Shown piece by piece: positions 45,429 through 56,686 of a DNA stretch of 64,000 nt; positions within the stretch are counted from its first letter, which is position 1, and each line of letters begins with the position of its first letter. Under the pieces are notes generated by a model. The model saw only the letters and a program-made list of their open reading frames with translations. It had not been told where the DNA came from and did not search any database. The stretch covers positions 1 through 64,000 of the forward strand of contig NZ_CABPRZ010000014.1 in the NCBI RefSeq assembly GCF_902459695.1, written 5' to 3'. The stretch comes from Pandoraea terrae (GTDB taxonomy: Bacteria > Pseudomonadota > Gammaproteobacteria > Burkholderiales > Burkholderiaceae). The translations under genes were made by a program, and so were the position numbers.

Positions 45429-46901
45429 TTACTGGCTGAACAGGCGGCGCGTGGCTTGGGAGCCGGCCGGCAAGCCGCGCGCCTCCAGGCGCTCGTAAAG
45501 CGTGAGCAACTGACGGTCGACGTTTTGCAGCGCCGCATCGGACAGCGGCCGGCGCTGATCGTCGACAACGCGCCCGCCGATGCGCTGGCCGATCGACTTG
45601 GCGTAGTCGCACATCAAACGGAATGGCAGCAGGTCTTCGTCGGCGACAGGCACGTCGAGCAGCAGCGTGATCAGGTCGCCGCCCTTGTACGTCAGGTCGT
45701 CACGCAGGAAGTTGGTGTCGCCGAACTGCAGCATGAACACCGGATTCTGTCGGCTGTCGAGCTTGACGAATCGCATGCCGTCGCGCGAGAGCAGCAGGCC
45801 GTCTTGCGTGGCCACGGCCTGTACGTAATTCGCCGACCACGGCGCGCCGTCCGACAGGACATTGACCGAAAGCTGGGCGTCGCACTGGGCAGCAAAACTG
45901 TCGAGTTCGCGCGCGCGGCCAACGGTCTCCATCATGTCCGGATACTCGGGCAGCGCATCGACGGCCTCGGCCAGCGTCTGAACCGCATTGGCAAATTCGG
46001 AGAATTCCACCTCATTGAGCGCACCGGCCCGGTTCGCCAATTGCACGGCAATGCGCAGTTCGCCGTAGCGCCCGCCAGCGCGCACCGACTCCCAGTGTGC
46101 GTTGTCATCGGTGCGCCCTTCCACGTGGACGGCCTTCCCGCCTGCGCGGCGCATGCGCTGCGTGAGCGGCAGGATGCGTTCCGCAGGCAACGCTGCGGCC
46201 AACGGCAGATGCACCACGCAATCGATGCGGTCGTCGACGATCGGCAACGGGAGATTCGCATTTGCTGCCGGCCTGGCCGCCGGGACCGCCGCGCCGTTCA
46301 CTGCCGGCACGCCTGCGCCGATGACAGCGGCATCGGCGTGCGGGGTTGCGACCGGAGCCGCGACCGGGGCTGAAGACACGCCATTCGCGCCGGCCGCCGC
46401 GGCGACCGCGGCAGCGGGCGCGGCATCGACGGTATCATCCGCGGCCAGTTCCGCGCTGTTGCGGGCAACCGCGCTCGCGGTGGCCGCTTCCATTTCATCG
46501 TCGCGCGCCGCTTGCGCACGTTCAGCGTCATCAACGGCGGCGGCAGCGTCATTCGCGTGCGCCGCCGCTTGCGGTGTCCATGCGGGTTCGCGATGGGCAT
46601 CCGGTGCATGCGCGTCACCCTGCACGCCAGCAGCATCCGGCTCGCCGGCATGCGCCGCACCCAGCGTGGGTTCCCGGCGCTCGTCCGCTTGCGGCGCGCG
46701 CGCCGGCATCAGCGTCGGCTCGATGAACGGACGCTCGTCGTCGTCCGCCATTCCCGCGGTCGCATCGATGCCGGCGCCGTCCACCGGCATCCGGCGCGGT
46801 ATGCGCCGCTTCGCCTTGCTGCCCTGCCAGGCGTTATACGTGACGACTCCCAGCAGTACCGCCACTCCTGCGGCAATCAAACCCAGCTGCAGTTCATTCA
46901 T
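45429..46901 (-). CDS. ZipA-type FtsZ-binding cell division protein
   Basis: 490 residues. It has one N-terminal membrane helix (LGLIAAGVAVLLGVVTYNAW) with a basic stop (KAKRRIPRR), a long Ala/Asp/Glu-rich linker (about 60-250), and a C-terminal ZipA-like domain (about 255-480; IDCVVHLPLAAALP, MLQFGDTNFL, FRLMCDYAKSIGQRIGG). ZipA-type proteins anchor FtsZ to the membrane. The domain order matches ZipA although the linker is longer than in E. coli. Its position between smc and ligA is the usual betaproteobacterial order. Confidence 0.88.
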   Translation of the reverse strand: MNELQLGLIAAGVAVLLGVVTYNAWQGSKAKRRIPRRMPVDGAGIDATAGMADDDERPFIEPTLMPARAPQADERREPTLGAAHAGEPDAAGVQGDAHAPDAHREPAWTPQAAAHANDAAAAVDDAERAQAARDDEMEAATASAVARNSAELAADDTVDAAPAAAVAAAAGANGVSSAPVAAPVATPHADAAVIGAGVPAVNGAAVPAARPAANANLPLPIVDDRIDCVVHLPLAAALPAERILPLTQRMRRAGGKAVHVEGRTDDNAHWESVRAGGRYGELRIAVQLANRAGALNEVEFSEFANAVQTLAEAVDALPEYPDMMETVGRARELDSFAAQCDAQLSVNVLSDGAPWSANYVQAVATQDGLLLSRDGMRFVKLDSRQNPVFMLQFGDTNFLRDDLTYKGGDLITLLLDVPVADEDLLPFRLMCDYAKSIGQRIGGRVVDDQRRPLSDAALQNVDRQLLTLYERLEARGLPAGSQATRRLFSQ

Positions 46902-46941
46902 GCGCGGCTATCCTCTCTTATCTCCGTTGTCAGGCGCGGGG

Positions 46942-49900
46942 TCAGGCGATCTCGGCCAGATTGATCGCGGACTCCATGTCCACCGCCACGATCCGCGACA
47001 CCCCCTGCTCCTGCATGGTGACGCCGATCAGCTGGTTGGCCATTTCCATCGCGATCTTGTTGTGCGAAATGAATACGAATTGGGTCTTGTCCGACATGTG
47101 CGCCACCATTTTCGCGTAGCGCTCCGTGTTCGCGTCGTCCAGCGGCGCGTCCACTTCGTCGAGCAAACAGAATGGCGCCGGGTTCAGCTGAAACATGCCG
47201 AACACGAGCGCGATGGCCGTCAGTGCCTTCTCGCCGCCCGACAGCAAATGAATCGTCGAATTTTTCTTGCCCGGCGGCTGCGCCATCACCTGCACGCCGG
47301 CATCGAGAATCTCGTCGCCGGTCATGATCAGCTTGGCCTGCCCGCCGCCGAAAAGCGTCGGGAACAACTCGCCGAAATGCTTGTTGACCTCGTCGAACGT
47401 GCCCTGCAGCAGCACGCGCGTTTCCTCGTCGATCTTGCGGATGGCCCCTTCGAGCGTGTTGATGGCGTCGTTGAGGTCGGCCGATTGCGCGTCAAGGAAG
47501 ATCTTGCGTTCGCTGGCCGTCTGCAATTCCTCGAGCGCCGCCATGTTGACCGGACCCAGCGCGTTGATCGCGTTGTTGATGCGCGTGACTTCGCCTTGCA
47601 GATACGACGGCTTCATGTCCGGCGTGAGTTTCTGCGCGAGCGCTTGCTCGTCGACCTCGGCCTGCACCAGTTGCTCCACAAACTGCTCGCGGTTCAGGCG
47701 CGCGGCCTGCTCCTTGAGTTGCAGTTCGGTGATGCGGTCGCGCAGTGGCTGGAGGCCGCGTTCGGCGCTCAGGCGTTCTTCGTCGCGCTGACGCAGTTGT
47801 TGCGTCAAGGCGTCGAGTTCGTTGCGCGCGGCGCCGAGCACTTCTTCCTTCTCGGCGCGCAGTTCAAGGGCGTCCTGCAGGCCGTTTTCTGCCGTCTGCT
47901 CGGTAATCTGGGCGAGTTCCACCTGCGCCTGTTCGATGCTGACAACGAGCCGTTCTGCCTGCTCGTGCGACGTCTGGATGCTGCGCTTGTGTTCGTCGAT
48001 CTTGCTCAGGATGCCCTTCTGACCGAACAGGGCCTCCTGCGCGAGACGCTCCAGTTCGCGCGTGCGATTGCGCGCGTCGCCGAGCTGGCTGTCGAGGGAT
48101 TCGAATTCGAGCTGCCCGTCTTCAAAACGCGCCTGCAATTCGGCCAGGTGCGCGTCGCTGTGTTCGAAATTTGCTTCCGACTCGGCACGCAACGCGCGTT
48201 GGTCTTCGATCTGCGCAGTGATTTCGCGCAGCTCTTCGTCGATCTGCGTGCTGCGGGCGTTGTAGCGCTCGTAGGCTTGCGTGAGCTTGAGGACGTCGAG
48301 CTGCAGCGCATGTACGCGTTGCGTGGCGCGCTCGGCGCGCGCACGTACTTCGGTGAGCGTCTGGCTCGCCTGGCTGTAGGCCGCTTCGGCGCGCACGGCG
48401 TTCGATTTGGCCTCGTCCGCGAGCAACGCCTGTGCGCGCACTTGCTTGCCGAGGTTTTCGATTTCCTGCTGACGGGCCAGCAAGCCGGCCTGCTCGGAAT
48501 CGGCGGCATACAACTGCACGCCCACGCGCGACACCAGATGCCCGGCCTTGACGACGAGGTTCGCACCTTCGGGCAATTGCGCGCGCATGGCAATGGCCTG
48601 CGTCAGGTCGTCTGCGACGAAGGTGCGGCCCAGCCACTCCTGCAGCACGGCGCGCAAGCCCGGATCGTCGATGCGCAGCAATGACAGCAGCGGACGCAGA
48701 TTGCCTGTCGCATCGAGCGCACGCGCGGCCGGCGGCGGCGCGTAGAACGCCAGTTTGGCCGGGGGCGCATCGGTCGCAAAGGCCTTGACCCAGTCGAGAT
48801 TGCTGATCTCGAGGGCGGCAAGCCGTTCGCGCAGCACCGATTCCAGCGCGTTTTCCCAACCCGGCTCGATATGAAGCTTCTTCCACAGGCGCGGCAGCTG
48901 CGCCAATTCGTGCTTGTCGAGCCACGGCTGGACCTTGCCTTCGGTCTGCACGCTCTCCTGCAACTGGCGCAGTGCCGTCAGACGCGCTTCGAGCTGCGCA
49001 ATTGCCGCCGCTTCGGACTGCACACGTTCCTGCGCTTCGCGGCGTTCCGCTTCCAGGCGCGGCACGCGTTCCTGCGCGTCAGCCAGTTCGGCCTGCGCAT
49101 CGGACAGGATGGCTTCATGTTCGGCCAGGTCGGCGCGCAGCGATTCGAGCTGCACTTCGTCCGGCTTGTCGAGCCCGCGGGCTTCGCCCTGCAACCGCTC
49201 CTGGCGCTGCTGCAACTGCTGCAACGCCTGATCGGCATTGCGCTGATGCGCGGCTTCCAGCTTGAGCGTCTGCTCGACCTGCGCGATCTCGCCGCGTTGC
49301 TCGTTCAGGACGGTCTGCGCATCCCGCCAGCACGCTTCGAGCGCCGGCAGCGCCTCGTTCTGTTCGGCGGCGTCGTCCTGCGCGCGCGCGGCACGCTCCT
49401 CCGCAATGAGCAGTTCTTCCTCGGACACTGCAAGCGCTTCTTCCGCTTGCGACGAGCGCGCCTGCCATTGCTCCTTCTGAGCCGTCAGGGCCGCCAGTTG
49501 CGCCTGCACCCGGTTACGCGATTCGACCACGTAACGGATTTCCGCTTCGAGACGGCTGACTTCGGAGTTCGCCTCGTACATCGCGCTTTGCGCCGATTGC
49601 ACGGCGTCGGTCGTGGTGTAGTGCGCCGCGCGCAACGTTTCGAGATCGGATTCCGAGCTGCGCAGACGTGACATCTGGGCTTCAAGGTCGACCTGCGCCG
49701 ACTCGATCGCGCGCTGCTGGCGTTCCTGCTCGTTCTGCGCTTCATTCTTGCGCAACAGCCACAACAGCTGCTGCTTTTCCTCGCCGTCGCGATGCAAATC
49801 CTTGAAACGGTTGGCCACGACGGCCTGGGCTTCCAGTTTCTGGAGGTTTGTGCCGAGTTCGCGCAGGATGTCCTCCACACGCGTCAGGTTCTCGCGCGTG

Positions 49901-50457
49901 TCGTGCAGACGATTTTCCGTTTCGCGGCGGCGTTCCTTGTATTTCGAGACGCCGGCGGCTTCTTCCAGGAAGACGCGCAACTCTTCGGGCTTGGCTTCGA
50001 TGATCCGCGAAATCATGCCCTGCCCGATGATGGCGTAGGCGCGCGGGCCGAGGCCGGTGCCGAGGAAGATATCCTGAATGTCCCGCCGGCGGGCCGGCAG
50101 GTTGTTGATGTAGTAGCTCGATGTGCCGTCGCGGGTGAGCACGCGCTTGACGGCGATTTCGGCGTACTGGCTCCACTGCCCGGCGGCGCGCCCGGCGCTG
50201 TTGTCGAACACGAGTTCAACGCTGGCGCGGCTCGCCTGCTTGCGGGCGGTGGAACCGTTGAAAATAACGTCCTGCATCGATTCGCCGCGCAGCTCGGAGG
50301 CGCGCGACTCGCCGAGCACCCAGCGCACGGCATCGATAATGTTGGATTTGCCGCACCCGTTCGGGCCGACGATGCCGACCAATTGGCCCGGCACCGAGAA
50401 GTTCGTCGGGTCGACGAAGGATTTGAAGCCAGCGAGCTTGATGGAGGTCAGACGCAC
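46942..50457 (-). CDS. smc: Chromosome segregation ATPase SMC
   Basis: 1171 residues, full length. Walker A GPNGCGKSNIIDAVRWVLGE is at the N-terminus, long coiled coils flank a hinge domain at about 510-650, and the ABC signature LSGGEKALTAIALVFGMF with Walker B PFCLLDEVDAPLDD is at the C-terminus. SMC condenses and organises the chromosome with ScpA and ScpB, which are not in the window. It is followed on the same strand by the ZipA-type gene after 40 bases. Confidence 0.98.
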   Translation of the reverse strand: MRLTSIKLAGFKSFVDPTNFSVPGQLVGIVGPNGCGKSNIIDAVRWVLGESRASELRGESMQDVIFNGSTARKQASRASVELVFDNSAGRAAGQWSQYAEIAVKRVLTRDGTSSYYINNLPARRRDIQDIFLGTGLGPRAYAIIGQGMISRIIEAKPEELRVFLEEAAGVSKYKERRRETENRLHDTRENLTRVEDILRELGTNLQKLEAQAVVANRFKDLHRDGEEKQQLLWLLRKNEAQNEQERQQRAIESAQVDLEAQMSRLRSSESDLETLRAAHYTTTDAVQSAQSAMYEANSEVSRLEAEIRYVVESRNRVQAQLAALTAQKEQWQARSSQAEEALAVSEEELLIAEERAARAQDDAAEQNEALPALEACWRDAQTVLNEQRGEIAQVEQTLKLEAAHQRNADQALQQLQQRQERLQGEARGLDKPDEVQLESLRADLAEHEAILSDAQAELADAQERVPRLEAERREAQERVQSEAAAIAQLEARLTALRQLQESVQTEGKVQPWLDKHELAQLPRLWKKLHIEPGWENALESVLRERLAALEISNLDWVKAFATDAPPAKLAFYAPPPAARALDATGNLRPLLSLLRIDDPGLRAVLQEWLGRTFVADDLTQAIAMRAQLPEGANLVVKAGHLVSRVGVQLYAADSEQAGLLARQQEIENLGKQVRAQALLADEAKSNAVRAEAAYSQASQTLTEVRARAERATQRVHALQLDVLKLTQAYERYNARSTQIDEELREITAQIEDQRALRAESEANFEHSDAHLAELQARFEDGQLEFESLDSQLGDARNRTRELERLAQEALFGQKGILSKIDEHKRSIQTSHEQAERLVVSIEQAQVELAQITEQTAENGLQDALELRAEKEEVLGAARNELDALTQQLRQRDEERLSAERGLQPLRDRITELQLKEQAARLNREQFVEQLVQAEVDEQALAQKLTPDMKPSYLQGEVTRINNAINALGPVNMAALEELQTASERKIFLDAQSADLNDAINTLEGAIRKIDEETRVLLQGTFDEVNKHFGELFPTLFGGGQAKLIMTGDEILDAGVQVMAQPPGKKNSTIHLLSGGEKALTAIALVFGMFQLNPAPFCLLDEVDAPLDDANTERYAKMVAHMSDKTQFVFISHNKIAMEMANQLIGVTMQEQGVSRIVAVDMESAINLAEIA

Positions 50458-50577
50458 GGCAGGTTCGCTTTTACGGTCATGGATAAAGAAGTCCGCGAAG
50501 AACGCTAAGACGCGTCAGCAGGTCCTGTCGGGCCTCGCACACGCTGGCGCGCGCGAGGCCGCTTTCATCGGTTCGCA

Positions 50578-51564
50578 TCATACCATCGCATCACCCGCCG
50601 TCGCGGATTTGCAACGCTTCGGTTCCGGAAGAATTCCGGCCAACGCGCCTGCCGCAACGATGCACAGACCGCCCGCGATTTCGCGCGCGCCCATCCCCTC
50701 GCTGGCCAGCCACCACGACGACAGCGCCGCGACGACAATTTCGAACAACATGATCAGCGCCGCCCGGTTGGCCGGCACGCGCTCCAGCCCGAACTGGACG
50801 ATCACATTCGTCACGGCAACCGCACAGCCGAGGGCCACCGCGACAGCCGCCGCCGGCATATCCGTCGTCAGGGCCGTGACGGCCGCCGCGCCGGAAGCGA
50901 GCCCGCCGTCGAACGGCAGCATCAGCAATCCGGCGGCCAAGCAGCCGAGATAGAGTACCCAACTGCGCATTCCCGGCCTAACGTCCGGCAATGACTGGCT
51001 AATGCGACGAAACAGCACGTTATTCATCGCAAACGCGGCTCCCGCGACGGTGCCGGCCCATTCGGCCGCATTGTTTGGCACGGGCCAACCCATTGCGGGC
51101 GACCAGAGCATGAGTCCCGCGCCGCCCAGCGCCAACACGATCAATGCGGCGCCGCGGGCGGTCAGGCGTTCGCCCAGCACCCAGTGCGCGAACAGGGCCG
51201 TCCAGACCGGGGTCAGATAGAACAGCAACAGCACGCGCATCACATGCCCGTGCGTCGTGCCCCATACGAAGGCGACGTTCGTGATGCCGCCCGCGAGGGC
51301 CACGCCAGGCAGGAGCCACGACCAGGTGAGCGAGGCAAACGAGCGGCGGTAGATCACGCCGAGAAACAACAGGGCGATGAGCGCTGTGCAGGCCTGGGAG
51401 GACACGGCGTCCACGCCCCACAGTTGCAGTACGCGGTATGGATACCACGCGAGCCCCCATACCGAAGAGCCCAACAAGATGGCCAGGGCCGGCGCCGTGC
51501 GGGCATAGCATCCCCCGCCGGCGGGCGTTGCGCCGGGTTGTGTACCGTTACCGGCAACCGTCAT
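50578..51564 (-). CDS. EamA/DMT-superfamily membrane transporter
   Basis: 328 residues from ATG at 51564 with a strong GGAGGAAGC site. It has about ten membrane helices in two EamA halves (LAILLGSSVWGLAWYPYRVL; second half begins near ALGCAVAVTNVIVQFG). The substrate is unknown. The reading frame stays open upstream through the whole 267-bp inverted-repeat element to 51909, but the ribosome-binding site and homology start both support 51564. An automatic call starting at 51909 would wrongly include the element. Confidence 0.86.
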   Translation of the reverse strand: MTVAGNGTQPGATPAGGGCYARTAPALAILLGSSVWGLAWYPYRVLQLWGVDAVSSQACTALIALLFLGVIYRRSFASLTWSWLLPGVALAGGITNVAFVWGTTHGHVMRVLLLFYLTPVWTALFAHWVLGERLTARGAALIVLALGGAGLMLWSPAMGWPVPNNAAEWAGTVAGAAFAMNNVLFRRISQSLPDVRPGMRSWVLYLGCLAAGLLMLPFDGGLASGAAAVTALTTDMPAAAVAVALGCAVAVTNVIVQFGLERVPANRAALIMLFEIVVAALSSWWLASEGMGAREIAGGLCIVAAGALAGILPEPKRCKSATAGDAMV

Positions 51565-51594
51565 GCTTCCTCCAAAATCCTGCAAAGGTCCATA

Positions 51595-51861
51595 GGGCCT
51601 GTTCACGCTAATATCGGGCTCGCGTTGCCCGGCCAAAGGGGCGAGCGCAAGGAATGGGCCGAAGCGAATATCGGGAATATTCGCAAGGATCATGACGCGG
51701 CGATCGCCCCTTTGGGTTGGCAACCCGCAGGGAACGTGTTCTGCCGGCCGTCTGGCGGCGTTGCCCGCTGCTTGCTTGGGGCGACCAAGCGGCGCAGCTG
51801 GCGCCTTGCCAGCCGACCGGCAGAACACGTTCGCGAGCCCGATATTAGCGTGAACAGGCCC
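51595..51861. mobile_element. 267-bp MITE-like element with perfect 30-bp terminal inverted repeats
   Basis: Ends 51595-51624 and 51832-51861 are exact reverse complements (beginning GGGCCTGTTCACGCTAATAT). TA flanks both sides, consistent with a TA target duplication. Internal hairpins: GCGAATAT/ATATTCGC (51664-51684) nested inside AAAGGGGCGA/TCGCCCCTTT (51635-51713). A second nested stem spans 51733-51831, with outer arms AACGTGTTCTGCCGG/CCGGCAGAACACGTT, then CTGGC-GGCG/CGCC-GCCAG, GCTGC/GCAGC and GCTTGG/CCAAGC. No transposase is encoded, though one minus-strand frame is open throughout. Mobilisation by a TA-specific transposase elsewhere is inference. Confidence 0.85.
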
Positions 51862-51934
51862 TAAGACTTGCCCCATTGGCGCCCCGGAACCTGCCGAAAT
51901 CCGCAACATGACGCGCGTGGGCGACGCCGTGACG

Positions 51935-51940
51935 GTATAA
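51935..51940 (+). promoter_or_regulatory. Probable -10 of the dapC promoter
   Basis: A perfect TATAAT in otherwise GC-rich DNA, 153 bases upstream of the dapC start. The -35 position (around 51912-51917) is poor, so activity is uncertain. Confidence 0.45.
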
Positions 51941-52092
51941 TTTTCGCTTTGCCGATCTTGCCATTCTTGGGCGCGTCCGGGAACCCCTTGACGTAAATCC
52001 CCGAGTTTGGCACGCGGGAAGCTGCGGCGCGCAGCGCCATCTCTGCCGCGCCCGCTCCCGGGCCTTGAACCTTTTGCCGTGAATCCTTTGCT

Positions 52093-53310
52093 GTGAATCC
52101 GCTACTCGACAAACTCCAGCCGTATCCGTTCGAACGCCTCAAGGGGCTCGTTGCCGACATCGTGCCGGCGGCCGGTTTCAAGGCCATCAGCTTCGGCATC
52201 GGCGAGCCGAAGCATCCGACGCCGCAGTTCATCAAGGAAGCCTTGGTCGCAGGACTGGGCGGACTGTCGAACTACCCCGCCACCGCCGGCGGCGAACCGC
52301 TGCGCGCGGCGATTGCCGCGTGGCTGGAACGCCGCTATCAGTTGCCGAACGTCAATCCGGCGACCGAAGTGCTGCCCGTGACGGGTTCGCGCGAGGCGCT
52401 GTTCTCGTTCGCCCAGGCCGTGGTCGACGCCGCCCGCTCCGGCGCGACGGTGATGTGTCCGAACCCGTTCTACCAGATCTACGAAGGCGCCACCCTGCTG
52501 TCCGGCGCCCAGCCGTACTACGTCGATAGCGATCCGGCACGCAATTTTGCGCCCGACTACGACAGCGTGCCCGCCGACGTCTGGAACAACGTCCAGCTGG
52601 TGTTCCTGTGCTCACCCGGCAATCCCACCGGCTCGGTGCTGACGCTGGCCGACTGGCGGCGCCTGTTCGAACTGTCCGATCAATACGGCTTTGTCATCGC
52701 GTCCGACGAGTGCTATTCGGAAATCTATTTCGACGAAGAACACCCACCGCTGGGCGCACTGGCTGCGGCACACCAACTCGGCCGCGGCTTTGAGCGCCTG
52801 GTCGTGTTCTCCAGCCTGTCCAAGCGCTCGAACGTGCCGGGCATGCGCTCGGGCTTCGTGGCCGGCGACGCCGCCATCCTGAAGAAATTCCTGCTGTACC
52901 GCACATATCACGGGTGCGCCATGAACCCGGCCGTGCAGGCCGCGAGCATCGCCGCCTGGAACGACGAGGCGCACGTCCGCCTGAACCGCAGCAAATACCT
53001 GAAGAAGTTCCAGACGGTGACGCCGATGCTCGCTGAAGTGCTCGACGTCGAGCTGCCCGACGCCGGTTTCTACCTGTGGGCGCGCGTGGACGGCAAGACC
53101 GGCCTGTCCGATACCGAATTCGCCCGACGCCTGTTGGCGGACTACAATGTGGCCGTACTGCCCGGTTCCTATCTGGGCCGGGCCGCCCACGGGCACAATC
53201 CTGGCGAGAACTTCGTGCGCATCGCCCTCGTGGCGGACGTTGACGAATGCACGGAAGGCGCGCAGCGCATCGTGCAATTCTGCCAATCCCTTTCATCCAA
53301 CGCTTCCTGA
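52093..53310 (+). CDS. dapC: Succinyldiaminopimelate aminotransferase
   Basis: 405 residues from GTG at 52093 ([16 protein letters not shown]). No ATG fits the homology start. This fold-type I PLP aminotransferase acts in the succinylase branch of lysine/DAP synthesis. It shows [45 protein letters not shown] and the PLP Lys in [17 protein letters not shown]. It is directly followed by dapD and dapE, which fixes the pathway assignment. Confidence 0.95.
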   Translation: MNPLLDKLQPYPFERLKGLVADIVPAAGFKAISFGIGEPKHPTPQFIKEALVAGLGGLSNYPATAGGEPLRAAIAAWLERRYQLPNVNPATEVLPVTGSREALFSFAQAVVDAARSGATVMCPNPFYQIYEGATLLSGAQPYYVDSDPARNFAPDYDSVPADVWNNVQLVFLCSPGNPTGSVLTLADWRRLFELSDQYGFVIASDECYSEIYFDEEHPPLGALAAAHQLGRGFERLVVFSSLSKRSNVPGMRSGFVAGDAAILKKFLLYRTYHGCAMNPAVQAASIAAWNDEAHVRLNRSKYLKKFQTVTPMLAEVLDVELPDAGFYLWARVDGKTGLSDTEFARRLLADYNVAVLPGSYLGRAAHGHNPGENFVRIALVADVDECTEGAQRIVQFCQSLSSNAS

Positions 53311-53317
53311 ACACGCC

Positions 53318-54145
<828 letters not shown>

Positions 54146-54146
54146 G

Positions 54147-54494
54147 ATGACGGCAGTGCTGTATGGCATTCCCAATTGCGATACCGTGAAGAAGGCGCGC
54201 GCCTGGCTCGACGAGCATGGCGTGGGCTACGATTTTCACGATTTCAAGAAGGCGGGCGTGACCGACGCACTGCTCGGCGCCTGGCTGGTCCAGGTGCCGC
54301 TTTCAACCCTGCTCAACCGCAAGGGCACGACGTGGCGCAAGCTCACGCCCGAGCAACAGACCGCCGCAGCAGCCGAATCGGCGGCGCGCGCGCTGATGAT
54401 CGCGCAGCCGTCGCTGATCAAACGCCCCGTGCTGGTCGCGCAAGGGCGCGTTACGGTGGGCTTTGCGCCCGATACTTACGCTTCGCTGCTCTGA
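54147..54494 (+). CDS. ArsC/Spx-like thioredoxin-fold protein (YffB type)
   Basis: 115 residues. The thioredoxin-like ArsC fold starts VLYGIPNCDTVKKARAWLDEHGV with a single redox Cys, then LLNRKGTTWRKL and LIKRPVLV. This is the YffB-like branch commonly found next to dapD/dapE; whether it reduces arsenate is doubtful and the real substrate is unknown. It begins two bases after the dapD stop and ends three bases before dapE, so it is part of the dap operon. Confidence 0.9.
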   Translation: MTAVLYGIPNCDTVKKARAWLDEHGVGYDFHDFKKAGVTDALLGAWLVQVPLSTLLNRKGTTWRKLTPEQQTAAAAESAARALMIAQPSLIKRPVLVAQGRVTVGFAPDTYASLL

Positions 54495-55649
<1,155 letters not shown>

Positions 55650-55750
55650 TCGCCTGATTGCCGTTCCGGCGCGGCGGGCCCTCACGCCCGCCCGCCAATG
55701 CCCCATGCATGCGCCGGCACAACGCCGACGCGCCACTCCCGGGAGGGACT

Positions 55751-56638
55751 ATGTCCACGCATCCGTTTATCACGCTGCGAGATTTGCTGCGCTATGCCGT
55801 GTCGCGCTTTACCGAAGCCAAGCTGTCGTTCGGCCATGGCACCGCCAACGCGTACGACGAAGCCGCCTATCTGCTGCTGCACACGCTCCATCTGCCGCTC
55901 GACACGCTCGATCCGTTTCTCGATGCACGTTTGCTGCCGGCCGAGATCGAGCGCGTGCTATCAGTCGTCAATCGGCGCGCCGGCGAGCGCGTGCCCGCCG
56001 CGTACATTACGAACGAGGCCTGGATGCACGGCCAGCGCTTCTACGTCGACGAACGCGTGATCGTGCCGCGCTCGTTCTTCGGCGAATTGTTCGAAGAACA
56101 GCTGCAGCCGTGGGTAGCACACCCGGATGCCCTCGAGGATGTCCTCGAACTGTGCACCGGCTCGGGCTGCCTGCCGATCCTGGCAACGCAGGCATTTCCG
56201 TCCGCCCACATTGACGCGGTCGACATCTCGGCGGACGCCCTGGCGGTTGCGCGGATCAATGTCCGCGACTACGGCCTCGAAGACCGTATCACGCTGTTTC
56301 AAGGGGATCTGTACGCGCCGCTGCCCGCCGGCAAGCGCTACCCGCTGATCGTCACGAACCCGCCGTACGTCAACGAAACCTCGATGCAGGCCTTGCCCCC
56401 CGAATATCTGCACGAACCGCGCCTCGCGCTCGCCGGTGGCGGCGACGGCATGGACGTCGTGCGCCGCATTCTTGCCGGCGCGCGTGAACGCCTGACCGAC
56501 GACGGCGTGCTGGTGGTCGAGATCGGCAACGAGCGTCACCATGTTGAGGCGGCATTCCCCGACCTGCCGCTGACGTGGCTGCCGACCAGCAATGGCGACG
56601 ACATGGTCTTTCTGGTCCACGCCGCCGACCTGGCCTGA
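55751..56638 (+). CDS. prmB: 50S ribosomal protein L3 glutamine methyltransferase
   Basis: 295 residues from ATG at 55751 with GGGAGGG upstream. HemK-type methyltransferase: the SAM motif VLELCTGSGCLPIL and the glutamine-binding NPPY motif in VTNPPYVNE are intact. PrmB methylates Gln150 of L3. RYAVSRFTEAKLSFGHGT is the PrmB-type N-terminus, which distinguishes it from PrmC. It lies 101 bases after dapE. Confidence 0.95.
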   Translation: MSTHPFITLRDLLRYAVSRFTEAKLSFGHGTANAYDEAAYLLLHTLHLPLDTLDPFLDARLLPAEIERVLSVVNRRAGERVPAAYITNEAWMHGQRFYVDERVIVPRSFFGELFEEQLQPWVAHPDALEDVLELCTGSGCLPILATQAFPSAHIDAVDISADALAVARINVRDYGLEDRITLFQGDLYAPLPAGKRYPLIVTNPPYVNETSMQALPPEYLHEPRLALAGGGDGMDVVRRILAGARERLTDDGVLVVEIGNERHHVEAAFPDLPLTWLPTSNGDDMVFLVHAADLA

Positions 56639-56686
56639 TCGTTCGGCATCCTGACCCGTCGTCCACGAGGGAGGACCCAAGCCGCC

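Larger units (their letters stand above)
51565..52092. other. Intergenic region DMT transporter / dapC, occupied by the inverted-repeat element
   Basis: 528 bases without a gene. About half is the 267-bp element at 51595-51861. To its right is a perfect TATAAT at 51935-51940 (plus strand), a likely -10 for dapC with a weak -35, then about 150 bases of leader. Nothing else was recognised. Confidence 0.6.

Noticed and set aside
50578-51909. 443-residue version of the second EamA transporter
   Set aside because: The extra N-terminal part is translated from the inverted-repeat element; a strong ribosome-binding site and family homology support the ATG at 51564.
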